Position numbers and translations under genes: made by a program
NCBI RefSeq assembly: GCF_000747665.1
Contig: NZ_BBKT01000016.1
Span: 1-64,000 of the forward strand
Direction: 5' to 3'
Length of the DNA stretch: 64,000 nt
DNA from: Thermoanaerobacterium saccharolyticum
Lineage (GTDB): Bacteria > Bacillota > Thermoanaerobacteria > Thermoanaerobacterales > Thermoanaerobacteraceae
Shown: positions 1-8,767 of the stretch, one piece after another
Layout of the letters: every line of letters begins with the position of its first letter
How positions within the stretch are numbered: position 1 is the first letter of the stretch
Notes under the pieces: generated by a model
Told to the model about the DNA's origin: nothing
Databases searched by the model: none
What the model saw: the letters and a program-made list of their open reading frames with translations, nothing else

Positions 1-219
1 GCATATTTTAATGTGACAATTTCAGAAGAAAAATTAGCAGAGATAAAAGAAGAAATAAAACTATCAGCAGCTGATGTAAACAAAAAACAGAAAAAAGCAA
101 AGACATATCACATACAAAGAGGCGGTATGCCGTTTGAAGGTTGTGCAATGACAAACAGTCGAAAAGCAATAAGGGAAATACTCAGATACAAATGCTTAAG
201 TGAACTAAAAGTCATATAA
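1..219 (+). CDS. C-terminal fragment of an unrecognised protein (gene enters from the left)
   Basis: The reading frame is open from base 1 (A-Y-F-N-V-T-I-S...) and ends with TAA at 217-219, so this is the last ~72 residues of a longer gene. The tail is rich in Lys and Glu and ends in a segment with GGMPFEGCAMTNSRKAIREI. I do not recognise the family. The basic character is compatible with a transposase C-terminus, but no catalytic motif is visible. A GTG at 13 could start a short ORF, but it lacks a ribosome binding site, so a truncated upstream gene is preferred. No link to the hydrogenase genes downstream is evident; a 190-base gap separates them. Confidence 0.4.
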   Translation, partial: AYFNVTISEEKLAEIKEEIKLSAADVNKKQKKAKTYHIQRGGMPFEGCAMTNSRKAIREILRYKCLSELKVI

Positions 220-328
220 AAGGTGCAATATAAAAAGAAGAATAGAGCAAAAACAATTGCACGAAAATTCACAATATGTTAAACATTATGCGGATAACAT
301 TTGAAGAAAAAAATTTGCCAACAACTAC

Positions 329-358
329 TTGACACAAACAATAAATTAACTATTGTTT
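329..358 (+). promoter_or_regulatory. hfs promoter with overlapping 8-bp inverted repeat
   Basis: TTGACA at 329-334, a 16-base spacer and TATTGT at 351-356 form a plausible sigma-A-type promoter for the hydrogenase operon. A perfect inverted repeat, AAACAATA (336-343) and TATTGTTT (351-358) with a 7-base centre, covers the spacer and the -10 element, the right place for a repressor operator. It is not a Rex consensus: the half-site orientation and spacing differ. The regulator is unknown. Confidence 0.5.
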
Positions 359-388
359 ACACACTTTCTTTTGTGTAATAAAATAATT

Positions 389-401
389 GTATACAGTATA
401 C
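389..401 (+). promoter_or_regulatory. GTATACAGTATAC palindrome in the hfsA leader
   Basis: Two GTATAC hexamers separated by one A form a perfect 13-base palindrome immediately before the GGGTGAT ribosome binding site of hfsA. It could be an operator or a translational element. Chance occurrence in AT-rich DNA cannot be excluded. Confidence 0.3.
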
Positions 402-412
402 GGGTGATTTTT

Positions 413-658
413 ATGGTTATTACTGTTTGCGTAGGTAGTTCGTGCCACCTGAAAGGTTCCTACGATGTTATAAACAAATTAAAAGAAATGATTAGAGATT
501 ACGGTATTGAGGACAAAGTGGAGTTAAAAGCTGATTTTTGCATGGGCAATTGCTTAAGGGCAGTTTCTGTAAAAATTGATGGCGGTACGTGTTTATCAAT
601 TAAACCAAATAACGTTGAAAGATTTTTTAAAGAACATGTTTTAGGTGAGCTAAAATGA
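413..658 (+). CDS. hfsA: Thioredoxin-like [2Fe-2S] protein of the hydrogenase cluster
   Basis: This is an 81-residue protein with the NuoE/HndA C-terminal-type fold. The likely cluster ligands are in VCVGSSCH near the N-terminus and in DFCMGNC about 40 residues later, a four-cysteine pattern typical of [2Fe-2S] thioredoxin-like ferredoxins. ATG at 413 is chosen because GGGTGAT lies just upstream; the longer open frame from 353 overlaps the promoter and is not supported. Its stop overlaps the start of the next gene (ATGA), so the two are translationally coupled. It is probably a small electron carrier passing electrons to or from the adjacent hydrogenases. The symbol follows the Thermoanaerobacterium hfsABCD layout. 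Confidence 0.8.
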   Translation: MVITVCVGSSCHLKGSYDVINKLKEMIRDYGIEDKVELKADFCMGNCLRAVSVKIDGGTCLSIKPNNVERFFKEHVLGELK

Positions 659-2373
659 GCGTCATTAATTTCAAAGAAGCCAATTGCAGAAACTGCTATA
701 AATGCATTAGAAATTGCCCTGTCAAAGCGATAAAAGTCAATAATGAACAGGCTGAAATCATAGAATACAGGTGTATAGCATGCGGAAGATGCTTAAATAT
801 CTGTCCTCAGAATGCAAAAACAGTTAGATCAGACATAGAAAGAGTTCAATCTTTTTTAAATAAAGGAGAAAAAGTTGCTTTCACCATAGCTCCATCATAT
901 CCTGCCCTTGTTGGGCACGATAGTGCTTTGAACTTTTTAAAGGCTTTAAAAAGTTTAGGAGCCGAAATGATAGTTGAGACATCGGTAGGTGCTATGCTTA
1001 TATCTAAGGAGTATGAAAGGTATTATAATGATTTGAAATATGACAATCTTATTACTACTTCGTGTCCATCCGTAAATTATTTGGTTGAAAAATACTATCC
1101 TGATCTTATAAAATGCCTTGTGCCAGTTGTATCGCCGATGGTGGCTGTTGGAAGGGCTATAAAAAATATACACGGTGAAAGCGTGAAAGTCGTATTTATA
1201 GGTCCGTGCCTTGCTAAAAAAGCAGAAATGAGCGATTTTAGCTGTGAAGGCGCTATAGATGCTGTATTGACTTTTGAAGAAGTAATGAATTTGTTCAGCA
1301 CAAATAAAATAGATATTGAATGCATGGAAGAGCATTTAGAAGATGTTGACTCTGAAAGCCGATTTAAGCTGTATCCAATAGAGGGTAAAACCATTGATTG
1401 CATGGATGTTGATTTGAATTTAAGAAAATTTATCTCTGCATCATCGATAGAAAATGTGAAAGATATTTTAAATGATTTAAGAGCTGGCAATCTACACGGG
1501 TATTGGATAGAAGCTAATGCATGTGATGGAGGTTGCATCAATGGCCCTGCATTTGGAAAGTTAGAAAGTGGTATTGCAAAAAGAAAAGAAGAAGTTATAA
1601 GCTATTCTCGCATGAAAGAGAGATTTAGCGATGATTTCAGCGGCGTTACCAATTTTTCCTTAGATTTAAGCAGAAAGTTTATTGATTTAAGTGACAAATG
1701 GAAAATGCCAAGTGAGATGGAGATAAAAGAGATATTATCGAAGATTGGCAAGTTTTCTGCAGAAGACGAATTGAATTGCGGTGCATGTGGCTATGACACT
1801 TGCAGGGAAAAGGCTATTGCAGTCTTTAACGGAATGGCAGAACCGTATATGTGCTTGCCATATATGAGAGGGAGGGCTGAAACGCTGTCCAATATCATAA
1901 TAAGTTCTACTCCCAATGCTATAGTTGCAGTTAATAATGAATATGAAATTCAAGATATGAATAGAGCGTTTGAGAAGATGTTTTTGGTAAATTCAGCCGT
2001 GGTTAAAGGTGAAGATTTATCGTTGATCTTTGATATATCTGATTTCGTAGAGGTTATTGAAAATAAGAAAAGCATTTTTAACAAAAAAGTTTCATTTAAA
2101 AATTACGGAATCATAGCGTTGGAAAGCATCTATTATTTGGAAGAATATAAAATTGCCATTGGAATTTTCACAGATATAACAAAGATGGAAAAACAAAAGG
2201 AGAGCTTCTCAAAGCTCAAAAGGGAAAACTATCAATTGGCGCAGCAAGTGATAGATAGACAGATGAAGGTTGCACAAGAGATAGCAAGCTTGTTAGGAGA
2301 AACAACTGCGGAGACAAAAGTGATACTGACTAAGATGAAAGATATGCTGTTAAATCAAGGTGATGATGAATGA
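655..2373 (+). CDS. hfsB: PAS-domain [FeFe]-hydrogenase, sensory-type
   Basis: The protein has 572 residues. Domains in order: two 4Fe-4S ferredoxin motifs (CRNCYKCIRNCP and CIACGRCLNICP, residues ~11-50); an H-cluster domain with the three signatures in altered form (TTSCPS, GPCLAKKAE, EANACDGGC, residues ~145-300); a Cys-rich 4Fe-4S region (CGACGYDTC, ~375); a PAS domain (~420-520); and a C-terminal coiled coil. In the first signature the usual CysCys is SerCys, so the proton-relay cysteine of catalytic enzymes is missing while the cluster ligand stays. This is the pattern of HydS-like sensory hydrogenases. It overlaps hfsA and hfsC by 4 bases each. Slow or H2-sensing activity is inferred. 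Confidence 0.88.
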   Translation: MSVINFKEANCRNCYKCIRNCPVKAIKVNNEQAEIIEYRCIACGRCLNICPQNAKTVRSDIERVQSFLNKGEKVAFTIAPSYPALVGHDSALNFLKALKSLGAEMIVETSVGAMLISKEYERYYNDLKYDNLITTSCPSVNYLVEKYYPDLIKCLVPVVSPMVAVGRAIKNIHGESVKVVFIGPCLAKKAEMSDFSCEGAIDAVLTFEEVMNLFSTNKIDIECMEEHLEDVDSESRFKLYPIEGKTIDCMDVDLNLRKFISASSIENVKDILNDLRAGNLHGYWIEANACDGGCINGPAFGKLESGIAKRKEEVISYSRMKERFSDDFSGVTNFSLDLSRKFIDLSDKWKMPSEMEIKEILSKIGKFSAEDELNCGACGYDTCREKAIAVFNGMAEPYMCLPYMRGRAETLSNIIISSTPNAIVAVNNEYEIQDMNRAFEKMFLVNSAVVKGEDLSLIFDISDFVEVIENKKSIFNKKVSFKNYGIIALESIYYLEEYKIAIGIFTDITKMEKQKESFSKLKRENYQLAQQVIDRQMKVAQEIASLLGETTAETKVILTKMKDMLLNQGDDE

Positions 2374-3530
2374 GTCATTACATCGATATTGCACATGCGT
2401 CATTGAATAAATACGATGAAGAACTGTGTGGAGATAGTGTTCAAATAATAAGAAAGAAAGATTATGCAATGGCGGTTATGGCAGATGGCCTTGGTAGTGG
2501 TGTTAAGGCGAATATTCTATCTACTTTGACAACGCGAATTGTGTCAAAAATGCTGGATATGGGTTCTGAACTAAAAGATGTGGTAGAAACGGTGGCTGAG
2601 ACATTGCCAATATGCAAAGAAAGGAATATAGCGTATTCCACATTTACTGTTGTCTCCATATATGGGAATAACGCTCATTTAGTTGAATATGACAATCCAT
2701 CGGTGTTTTATTTTAAGAATGGTGTGCATAAGAAGATTGACAGAAAATGTGTTGAAATAGGTGATAAAAAAATCTTTGAAAGCAGTTTCAGATTGGATTT
2801 GAATGATGCGCTGATAGTTGTATCTGATGGAGTAATTCATGCAGGCGTAGGAGGAATATTAAATCTTGGTTGGCAATGGGATAATGTTAAGCAATATTTA
2901 TCAAAAGTATTGGAAGTTTACAGCGATGCATCAGATATCTGTTCACAGCTTATAACAACCTGTAATAATTTGTATAAAAATAGGCCAGGCGATGATACAA
3001 CTGCGATAGTGATAAAAGTTAACGAATCGAAAAAAGTTACAGTAATGGTAGGACCGCCGATTTTAAAGAATATGGATGAATGGGTTGTTAAAAAACTCAT
3101 GAAAAGTGAAGGCTTAAAGGTAGTATGTGGTGGTACTGCTGCAAAAATTGTAAGCAGAATTTTGAATAAAGATGTAATTACATCTACAGAGTATATTGAT
3201 CCTGATATACCTCCTTATGCACATATTGATGGGATTGATCTGGTGACAGAAGGCGTATTGACTTTAAGAAAGACTGTTGAAATTTTCAAAGAATATATGA
3301 ATGATAAAGACTCAAATTTGTTGAGATTTTCAAAAAAAGATGCTGCAACTCGATTATTTAAAATTTTAAATTACGCTACTGACGTAAATTTTTTAGTAGG
3401 TCAGGCTGTGAACAGTGCCCATCAAAATCCCGATTTTCCATCCGATCTTAGAATAAAGGTCAGGATTGTGGAAGAACTTATAAGCTTATTAGAGAGATTA
3501 AATAAAAATGTGGAAGTAAATTATTTTTAG
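2370..3530 (+). CDS. hfsC: SpoIIE/PP2C-type serine phosphatase of the hydrogenase cluster
   Basis: The protein has 386 residues. The N-terminal ~220 residues are a PP2C/SpoIIE phosphatase with the metal-binding Asp motifs MADGLGSG, VVSDGV and GDDTTAIVIK. The remaining ~160 residues form a second conserved-looking domain (starting around KKVTVMVGPP) that I cannot assign. The start overlaps the hfsB stop (ATGA), implying coupled synthesis with the PAS hydrogenase. By the logic of neighbouring domains it is a signalling output: HfsB senses H2 or redox state and HfsC dephosphorylates a protein target. The target is unknown. A kinase or anti-sigma partner is not present in this window. Confidence 0.85.
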   Translation: MSHYIDIAHASLNKYDEELCGDSVQIIRKKDYAMAVMADGLGSGVKANILSTLTTRIVSKMLDMGSELKDVVETVAETLPICKERNIAYSTFTVVSIYGNNAHLVEYDNPSVFYFKNGVHKKIDRKCVEIGDKKIFESSFRLDLNDALIVVSDGVIHAGVGGILNLGWQWDNVKQYLSKVLEVYSDASDICSQLITTCNNLYKNRPGDDTTAIVIKVNESKKVTVMVGPPILKNMDEWVVKKLMKSEGLKVVCGGTAAKIVSRILNKDVITSTEYIDPDIPPYAHIDGIDLVTEGVLTLRKTVEIFKEYMNDKDSNLLRFSKKDAATRLFKILNYATDVNFLVGQAVNSAHQNPDFPSDLRIKVRIVEELISLLERLNKNVEVNYF

Positions 3531-3545
3531 AAAGGATGGATTGCC

Positions 3546-5061
3546 TTGTTTAAGTTTAACACAGATGTTCAGATGTTGAAGTACGAGGTGCTTTATAATG
3601 TTGCTAAATTGACGCTTGAAGATAGGCTTGAAGATGAATACGACGAAATACCTTATGAAATAATACCAGGAACAAAACCGAGATTTAGGTGCTGCGTGTA
3701 TAAGGAAAGGGCTATAATTGAGCAGAGAACTAAAGTTGCAATGGGGAAAAATTTAAAGCGTACTATGAAACATGCAGTCGACGGTGAAGAGCCGATAATT
3801 CAAGTTTTAGATATTGCCTGTGAGGAGTGTCCTATTAAAAGGTATCGTGTAACTGAAGCTTGTAGAGGGTGTATTACTCATAGGTGTACAGAAGTATGTC
3901 CAAAAGGAGCTATAACGATAATAAATAAAAAGGCAAACATCGATTACGACAAGTGTATAGAATGTGGCAGGTGCAAAGATGTGTGCCCATACAATGCCAT
4001 TTCTGACAATTTGAGGCCATGTATTAGATCTTGTTCAGCAAAAGCCATAACTATGGATGAAGAATTGAAAGCTGCCATAAATTACGAAAAATGTACTTCG
4101 TGTGGTGCTTGTACATTGGCATGTCCATTCGGAGCTATAACTGATAAGTCTTATATTGTAGACATTATAAGGGCGATTAAGAGCGGGAAAAAAGTTTATG
4201 CATTGGTAGCACCAGCCATAGCATCCCAATTTAAGGATGTAACTGTAGGACAGATAAAATCTGCTTTGAAAGAATTTGGCTTTGTTGATGTGATTGAAGT
4301 AGCCCTTGGCGCAGATTTTGTAGCTATGGAAGAGGCAAAAGAATTCAGCCATAAAATAAAAGACATAAAAGTCATGACGAGTTCATGCTGTCCTGCATTT
4401 GTGGCACACATAAAGAAAAGTTATCCTGAGCTATCGCAAAATATATCGACAACAGTATCTCCAATGACAGCTATATCAAAATACATCAAAAAAAAACGAT
4501 CCTATGGCAGTGACAGTATTTATAGGTCCATGTACTGCAAAGAAATCGGAAGTCATGAGAGATGATGTAAAGGGCATAACGGATTTTGCCATGACATTTG
4601 AAGAAATGGTTGCTGTGTTGGATGCGGCAAAAATAGACATGAAAGAACAGCAAGATGTGGAAGTGGATGATGCTACGCTTTTTGGAAGAAAGTTTGCAAG
4701 ATCGGGAGGCGTCTTAGAGGCTGTGGTTGAAGCCGTTAAAGAAATAGGTGCAGATGTTGAAGTAAACCCTGTAATATGCAATGGACTTGATGAATGTAAC
4801 AAGACATTGAAAATAATGAAAGCTGGCAAATTGCCAAATAATTTTATAGAAGGCATGGCTTGCATTGGAGGATGTATAGGCGGTGCAGGCGTAATAAATA
4901 ACAATGTAAATCAGGCAAAATTGGCTGTTAACAAATTTGGTGATTCATCTTATCATAAAAACATAAAAGATAGAATCAGCCAATTTGACACTGATGACGT
5001 CGAGTTTCATGTTGACAGTGGTGAAGATGAGTCAAGTGAAACATCGTTTAAAGAAGCTTAG
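3546..5061 (+). CDS. hfsD: Catalytic [FeFe]-hydrogenase, reading frame broken by one base at an A9 run
   Basis: Start is TTG at 3546 behind AAAGGATGG. Four-Cys ferredoxin motifs (CRGCITHRC, CIECGRCKDVCP, CTSCGACTLACP) precede a complete H-cluster domain: TSSCCPAF, then GPCTAKKSE, then EGMACIGGCIGG. The first signature is in the starting frame and the other two are one frame over. The switch falls at nine A residues, 4488-4496. With eight, the reading YIKKNDPMAV continues smoothly to give 504 residues. As given, translation would run to 4565 and lose two of three H-cluster motifs. Unlike HfsB it keeps CysCys, so it is the likely H2-producing enzyme. Sequence error is more likely than true loss. 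Confidence 0.85.
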
Positions 5062-5076
5062 GAGTTTTAAAAATAA

Positions 5077-5106
5077 GGGGTCCATCTATGGGGCCCTAAA
5101 TTTTTG
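5077..5106 (+). terminator. Terminator after hfsD
   Basis: GGGGTCC (5077-5083) pairs with GGGCCCT (5091-5097), with G-T wobbles, across a 7-base loop, and is followed by AAA and TTTTT at 5101-5105. It lies 16 bases after the hfsD stop and closes the hydrogenase operon. Confidence 0.6.
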
Positions 5107-5136
5107 TTGAAATATATGTCCTTATTAACATATAAT
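5107..5136 (+). promoter_or_regulatory. Promoter of the cysteine desulfurase-thiI operon
   Basis: TTGAAA at 5107-5112 and TATAAT at 5131-5136 are separated by 18 bases, directly downstream of the hfs terminator and 38 bases upstream of the next start codon. Confidence 0.55.
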
Positions 5137-5173
5137 ATATTTGAATTACATAAAAATGTGAGGACTGATATGT

Positions 5174-6328
5174 ATGGAGGTATATCTTGACAATAGCGCC
5201 ACCACGAAAGTTCGTAGAGAAGTAGTTGAAAAAATGGTTGAAGCAATGGAAGTCGAATATGGCAATCCATCGTCGGCACATCGTAAAGGATATAATGCAG
5301 AAAAGATATTGTCTAAGTCCAGAGAAGATGTAGCGAAATTATTAGGGTGTGAATCACATGAAGTATTTTTCACATCAGGCGGGACTGAATCAAATAATTT
5401 GGCTATACGTGGTATTGTGCATAGCATGAAAAGAAATGGCAATCATCTAATAACCACAAAAATCGAACATCCATCTGTATTGAACGTAATGAAGCAGCTT
5501 GAAGAAGAAGGTTTTGATGTCACTTATCTTGATGTGGATAATCATGGATATGTAGACTTGGATGAACTAAAAAATGCTATAAATGACAGGACGATTTTGA
5601 TGTCTATAATGGCTGTCAACAATGAGATAGGCACTATAGAACCATTGGATGAGATTGCTAAATTAAAACAAAGGAAAGATAAATTTTATTTTCACGTTGA
5701 TGGTGTACAGGCAGTAGGGAGAATTAATATTGATTTAAAAAATATTAACATAGACCTTTTGTCTATAAGCGGTCATAAAATGCATGGGCCAAAAGGCATA
5801 GGCGCTCTGTACGTAAAAAAGGGAACTAAAATTAAACCTATTTTGTACGGTGGAGGACAAGAAGCCAATTTAAGGTCAGGGACTGAAAATATGCCAGGTA
5901 TCGTGGGACTTGGTGAGGCATGTCGATTTATGAAGGACAATTTTATTGAATACGAGGGTAAACTTAGAGCATTAAAGAAAAGATTGTACGATGGTATAAA
6001 AAGTGAGATTCCTGATAGTCACTTAAATGGTCCTGACATCGACGACGGTGCTCCTCAAATATTAAATATATCCTTTTTAGGTGTAAGAGGTGAGGTGCTG
6101 CTTCACGCTTTGGAAGAAGAGGGCATATATGTGTCAACTGGCTCTGCTTGTTCATCTCACAAAAATACTGAAAGCCATGTATTAAAGGCTATAGGACTAA
6201 ATCACGAATACATTGAAGGTGCAATTAGATTTTCACTGAGCGTATTTAATACAGAGGAAGAAATAGATTATGCTATTCAAATTTTAAAGGAGAAAGTGAA
6301 TTTCTTAAGGAGATACAAAAGGAGGTAA
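5174..6328 (+). CDS. Cysteine desulfurase (NifS/IscS family)
   Basis: This 384-residue PLP enzyme of the class V aminotransferase fold removes sulfur from L-cysteine and holds it as a persulfide. Visible hallmarks are the N-terminal YLDNSATT, the HPS segment (EHPSVLNVM), the PLP lysine in SGHKMHGPKG (~residue 202) and the active-site cysteine in STGSACSSH (~residue 325). The start at 5174 follows GAGG. It ends two bases before thiI. This pairing is seen in Bacillus (nifZ-thiI), where the desulfurase supplies sulfur for 4-thiouridine in tRNA. A dedicated partner of ThiI is therefore more likely than a general ISC enzyme, because no iscU lies nearby. Confidence 0.9.
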   Translation: MEVYLDNSATTKVRREVVEKMVEAMEVEYGNPSSAHRKGYNAEKILSKSREDVAKLLGCESHEVFFTSGGTESNNLAIRGIVHSMKRNGNHLITTKIEHPSVLNVMKQLEEEGFDVTYLDVDNHGYVDLDELKNAINDRTILMSIMAVNNEIGTIEPLDEIAKLKQRKDKFYFHVDGVQAVGRINIDLKNINIDLLSISGHKMHGPKGIGALYVKKGTKIKPILYGGGQEANLRSGTENMPGIVGLGEACRFMKDNFIEYEGKLRALKKRLYDGIKSEIPDSHLNGPDIDDGAPQILNISFLGVRGEVLLHALEEEGIYVSTGSACSSHKNTESHVLKAIGLNHEYIEGAIRFSLSVFNTEEEIDYAIQILKEKVNFLRRYKRR

Positions 6329-6330
6329 AA

Positions 6331-7476
6331 ATGGAGGTTATTCTTATAAAGTACGGCGAGTTAGCTTTAAAAGGCGATAATAGATCTTTTTTCGAAAATA
6401 AACTTGTTAGAAATATTAAAGAAGCTTTAAAAAGCTTTGATGGGGTTAAAGTTGAGAAGACACATGGAAGAATATATGTAGAAACAAGCAATAATGCAAA
6501 AGAAGCTATTGATAAACTTAAAAAGGTATTTGGAATAGTTGGGATAACAATAGCTAAAAAAGTGGAATTGGACCTTAATGAGATATACGATTCAGCAATT
6601 GAGGTTATGCGACATTATTCAGGTAAAAGTTTTAAAGTGGAGACTAGGAGACCTAATAAATCATTTCCTTATGAAAGCATCGAAATAAGCAGAATGATTG
6701 GAAGCGAAATACTTAAAAACATCGATGACGTTCATGTTGATGTTCACAACCCTGATGTAGTTTTGAATGTGGAAATAAGGGAGAAGGCGTATTTATACTC
6801 TGATACGGTAGATGGAATCGGAGGAATGCCCATAGGTACTAATGGAAAAGCTGTGGTTTTATTATCAGGCGGAATTGATAGCCCTGTTGCAGCATGGATG
6901 ATGATGAAAAGAGGAGTAGAAGTAGAAGCTGTGTATTTTCACAGTCCACCTTATACACAGGAGCGTGCAAAGGACAAAGTAATTGATTTGTGCAAAAAAC
7001 TTTCAGAGTATGGGCAAGATATATATTTGCATGTGGTGAATTTTACAGATTTTCAACTGGAAATATACGACAAATGTCCTCCGAAATTGACTACTATTAT
7101 AATGAGAAGGATGATGATGAGAGTCGCAGAAAATATTGCCCTTAAGTACGGGGCAAAAGCGCTTATAACAGGCGAAAGCTTAGGACAAGTTGCCAGCCAA
7201 ACCATAGAAAGCTTGTACTGTACAAATGCAGTGACACACATGCCAGTGTTCAGACCACTTATTGGAATGGACAAAAGCGAAATTGTTGAAATTTCTAAAA
7301 AAATCGGGACATACGATATATCTATAAGGCCGTATGAAGACTGCTGCACCATATTCGTTCCGAAACATCCTATTATAAAGCCGAATTTAGATGAAGTCAT
7401 CAAAGGGGAGAAAGAATTAGATTATGAACAATTCATCAGCAGTCTTGAAATAGATGAGATAAAAGTAAAAAGCTGA
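6331..7476 (+). CDS. thiI: tRNA 4-thiouridine synthase / thiazole sulfurtransferase ThiI
   Basis: The protein has 381 residues: an N-terminal ferredoxin-like and THUMP RNA-binding region (~1-165), then a PP-loop adenylating domain with LLSGGIDSPVA (~175). It activates U8 of tRNA with ATP and receives persulfide sulfur. The C-terminal rhodanese domain of the E. coli protein is absent, as is usual in Firmicutes. Start ATG 6331 follows AAAGGAGG and lies two bases after the desulfurase stop, so the two are one operon. A strong hairpin follows the stop. Confidence 0.92.
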   Translation: MEVILIKYGELALKGDNRSFFENKLVRNIKEALKSFDGVKVEKTHGRIYVETSNNAKEAIDKLKKVFGIVGITIAKKVELDLNEIYDSAIEVMRHYSGKSFKVETRRPNKSFPYESIEISRMIGSEILKNIDDVHVDVHNPDVVLNVEIREKAYLYSDTVDGIGGMPIGTNGKAVVLLSGGIDSPVAAWMMMKRGVEVEAVYFHSPPYTQERAKDKVIDLCKKLSEYGQDIYLHVVNFTDFQLEIYDKCPPKLTTIIMRRMMMRVAENIALKYGAKALITGESLGQVASQTIESLYCTNAVTHMPVFRPLIGMDKSEIVEISKKIGTYDISIRPYEDCCTIFVPKHPIIKPNLDEVIKGEKELDYEQFISSLEIDEIKVKS

Positions 7477-7508
7477 AAAATCCCATAGATATTAATCTAT
7501 GGGATTTT
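7477..7508. terminator. Bidirectional terminator between thiI and ychF
   Basis: A perfect 14-bp stem (7477-7490 with 7495-7508) and a 4-base loop separates two convergent genes. A runs precede it and T runs follow it, so it can serve both strands. It overlaps the stop codon of ychF (7507-7509, minus strand). Confidence 0.85.
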
Positions 7509-8598
7509 ATACGTTAAATCTAAATACTATTATATCTCCATCTTCTACGACATAATCTTTTCCTTCTAATCTCATCAATCCCTTCTCTTTTGCTGGAGTT
7601 TCTCCACCTGATTCGACGTAATCTTTATACGATATTACTTCAGCACGTATAAAGCCCTTTTCAAAATCTGAGTGTATTTTGCCGGCGGCTTGTGGCGCCT
7701 TTGTACCTTGTTTAATAGTCCAGGCTCTGACTTCTTTTGGCCCTGCTGTAAAAAATGTAATAAGCCCTAAAAGAGAATATCCATGACGAATTATATTGTT
7801 TAATCCAGGTTCTTCTAATCCGTATTCGGAAAGCAATTCATATTTTTCTTCATCTGAAAGGGACGAAAGTTCTTCTTCTATTTTTGCTGATATTACAATA
7901 ACATCTGATTTCTCATTTTTTGCAAACTCTTTAAGCTTCTTAACATATTCATTTTCGTTTTTAGATATAAGATCGTCTTCTGATATATTGGCTGCATACA
8001 TAACAGGCTTTGATGTAAGAAGCATAAGTTGATTTACAAAGGATAATTCCTCATCATCAAAGTCCATTGTGCGTATAGGCTTACCATCATCTAATGTCTT
8101 TTTGATTTTTTCCAACACATTCAATTCGAATGCAGCAGTTTTATCGTTTTTAGCATATTTGGAAGTCTTTGCAATTCGCTTTTCAACAACTTCCAAATCA
8201 GCCAGTATAAGCTCCAATGTTATTATTTCGATGTCTCTTATTGGATCAATGCTGCCTTCAACGTGAGTTATGTTGCTGTCATCAAAGCATCTAACAACAT
8301 TTAATATTGCATCGACTTCTCTTATGTGTGATAAAAATTTATTGCCTAACCCTTCGCCTTTACTGGCGCCCTTTACTAAACCTGCTATGTCGACAAATTT
8401 TATCGTGGCAGGTATTATCTTTTGAGGATTTACGATTTTTGCCAGCTCATTAAGCCTTTTGTCGGGTACAGATACAATTCCTACATTAGGTTCTATTGTA
8501 CAAAAAGGATAATTTGCACATTCGGCGCCTGCTTGTGTTATGGCATTGAAAATTGTACTTTTTCCAACATTAGGCAGACCAACTATTCCTATTTCCAT
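7507..8598 (-). CDS. ychF: Redox-regulated OBG-type ATPase/GTPase YchF
   Basis: The protein has 363 residues, starting at an ATG (8598-8596) preceded by GGAGG on the minus strand. The longer open frame adds 29 unlikely residues. The P-loop GLPNVGKST is at the extreme N-terminus, with the G3 motif DIAGLVKGASKGEG, a coiled-coil arm (~120-200) and a C-terminal TGS domain (~280-363). YchF proteins bind ATP and associate with ribosomes; the exact role is unsettled. It stands alone and convergent to thiI. Confidence 0.93.
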   Translation of the reverse strand: MEIGIVGLPNVGKSTIFNAITQAGAECANYPFCTIEPNVGIVSVPDKRLNELAKIVNPQKIIPATIKFVDIAGLVKGASKGEGLGNKFLSHIREVDAILNVVRCFDDSNITHVEGSIDPIRDIEIITLELILADLEVVEKRIAKTSKYAKNDKTAAFELNVLEKIKKTLDDGKPIRTMDFDDEELSFVNQLMLLTSKPVMYAANISEDDLISKNENEYVKKLKEFAKNEKSDVIVISAKIEEELSSLSDEEKYELLSEYGLEEPGLNNIIRHGYSLLGLITFFTAGPKEVRAWTIKQGTKAPQAAGKIHSDFEKGFIRAEVISYKDYVESGGETPAKEKGLMRLEGKDYVVEDGDIIVFRFNV

Positions 8599-8767
8599 TT
8601 GTATTCCTCCGTTTTTTAAAATCAAGAAAAAATTTTTTCTAAATGTATCAAATAGAATTATATATGAAAAACTATAAAACTTCAAACTAATAATTGGATA
8701 TTATTTACATTGATTATTGTATTAAATTGACTTCATCTGAGCAAAATATTGATTGGAGGTGTTTGAA

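Noticed and set aside
220-328. RNA gene or IS end in the leftmost gap
   Set aside because: No terminal repeat, tRNA fold or terminator could be supported.
336-358. Rex operator before hfsA
   Set aside because: The inverted repeat has AACAATA-type arms with a 7-base centre, not TTGTTAA-N4-TTAACAA, so it is reported only as an unnamed candidate operator.
1095-1541. 148-codon minus-strand frame inside hfsB
   Set aside because: Antisense shadow of the H-cluster domain with no start signal.
4488-4504. Programmed -1 ribosomal frameshift in hfsD
   Set aside because: Joining the frames needs a +1 shift or removal of one A; a -1 slip on the A run leads to the wrong frame. The same holds for rsmH, murG, phoR, spoIIP and the permease.
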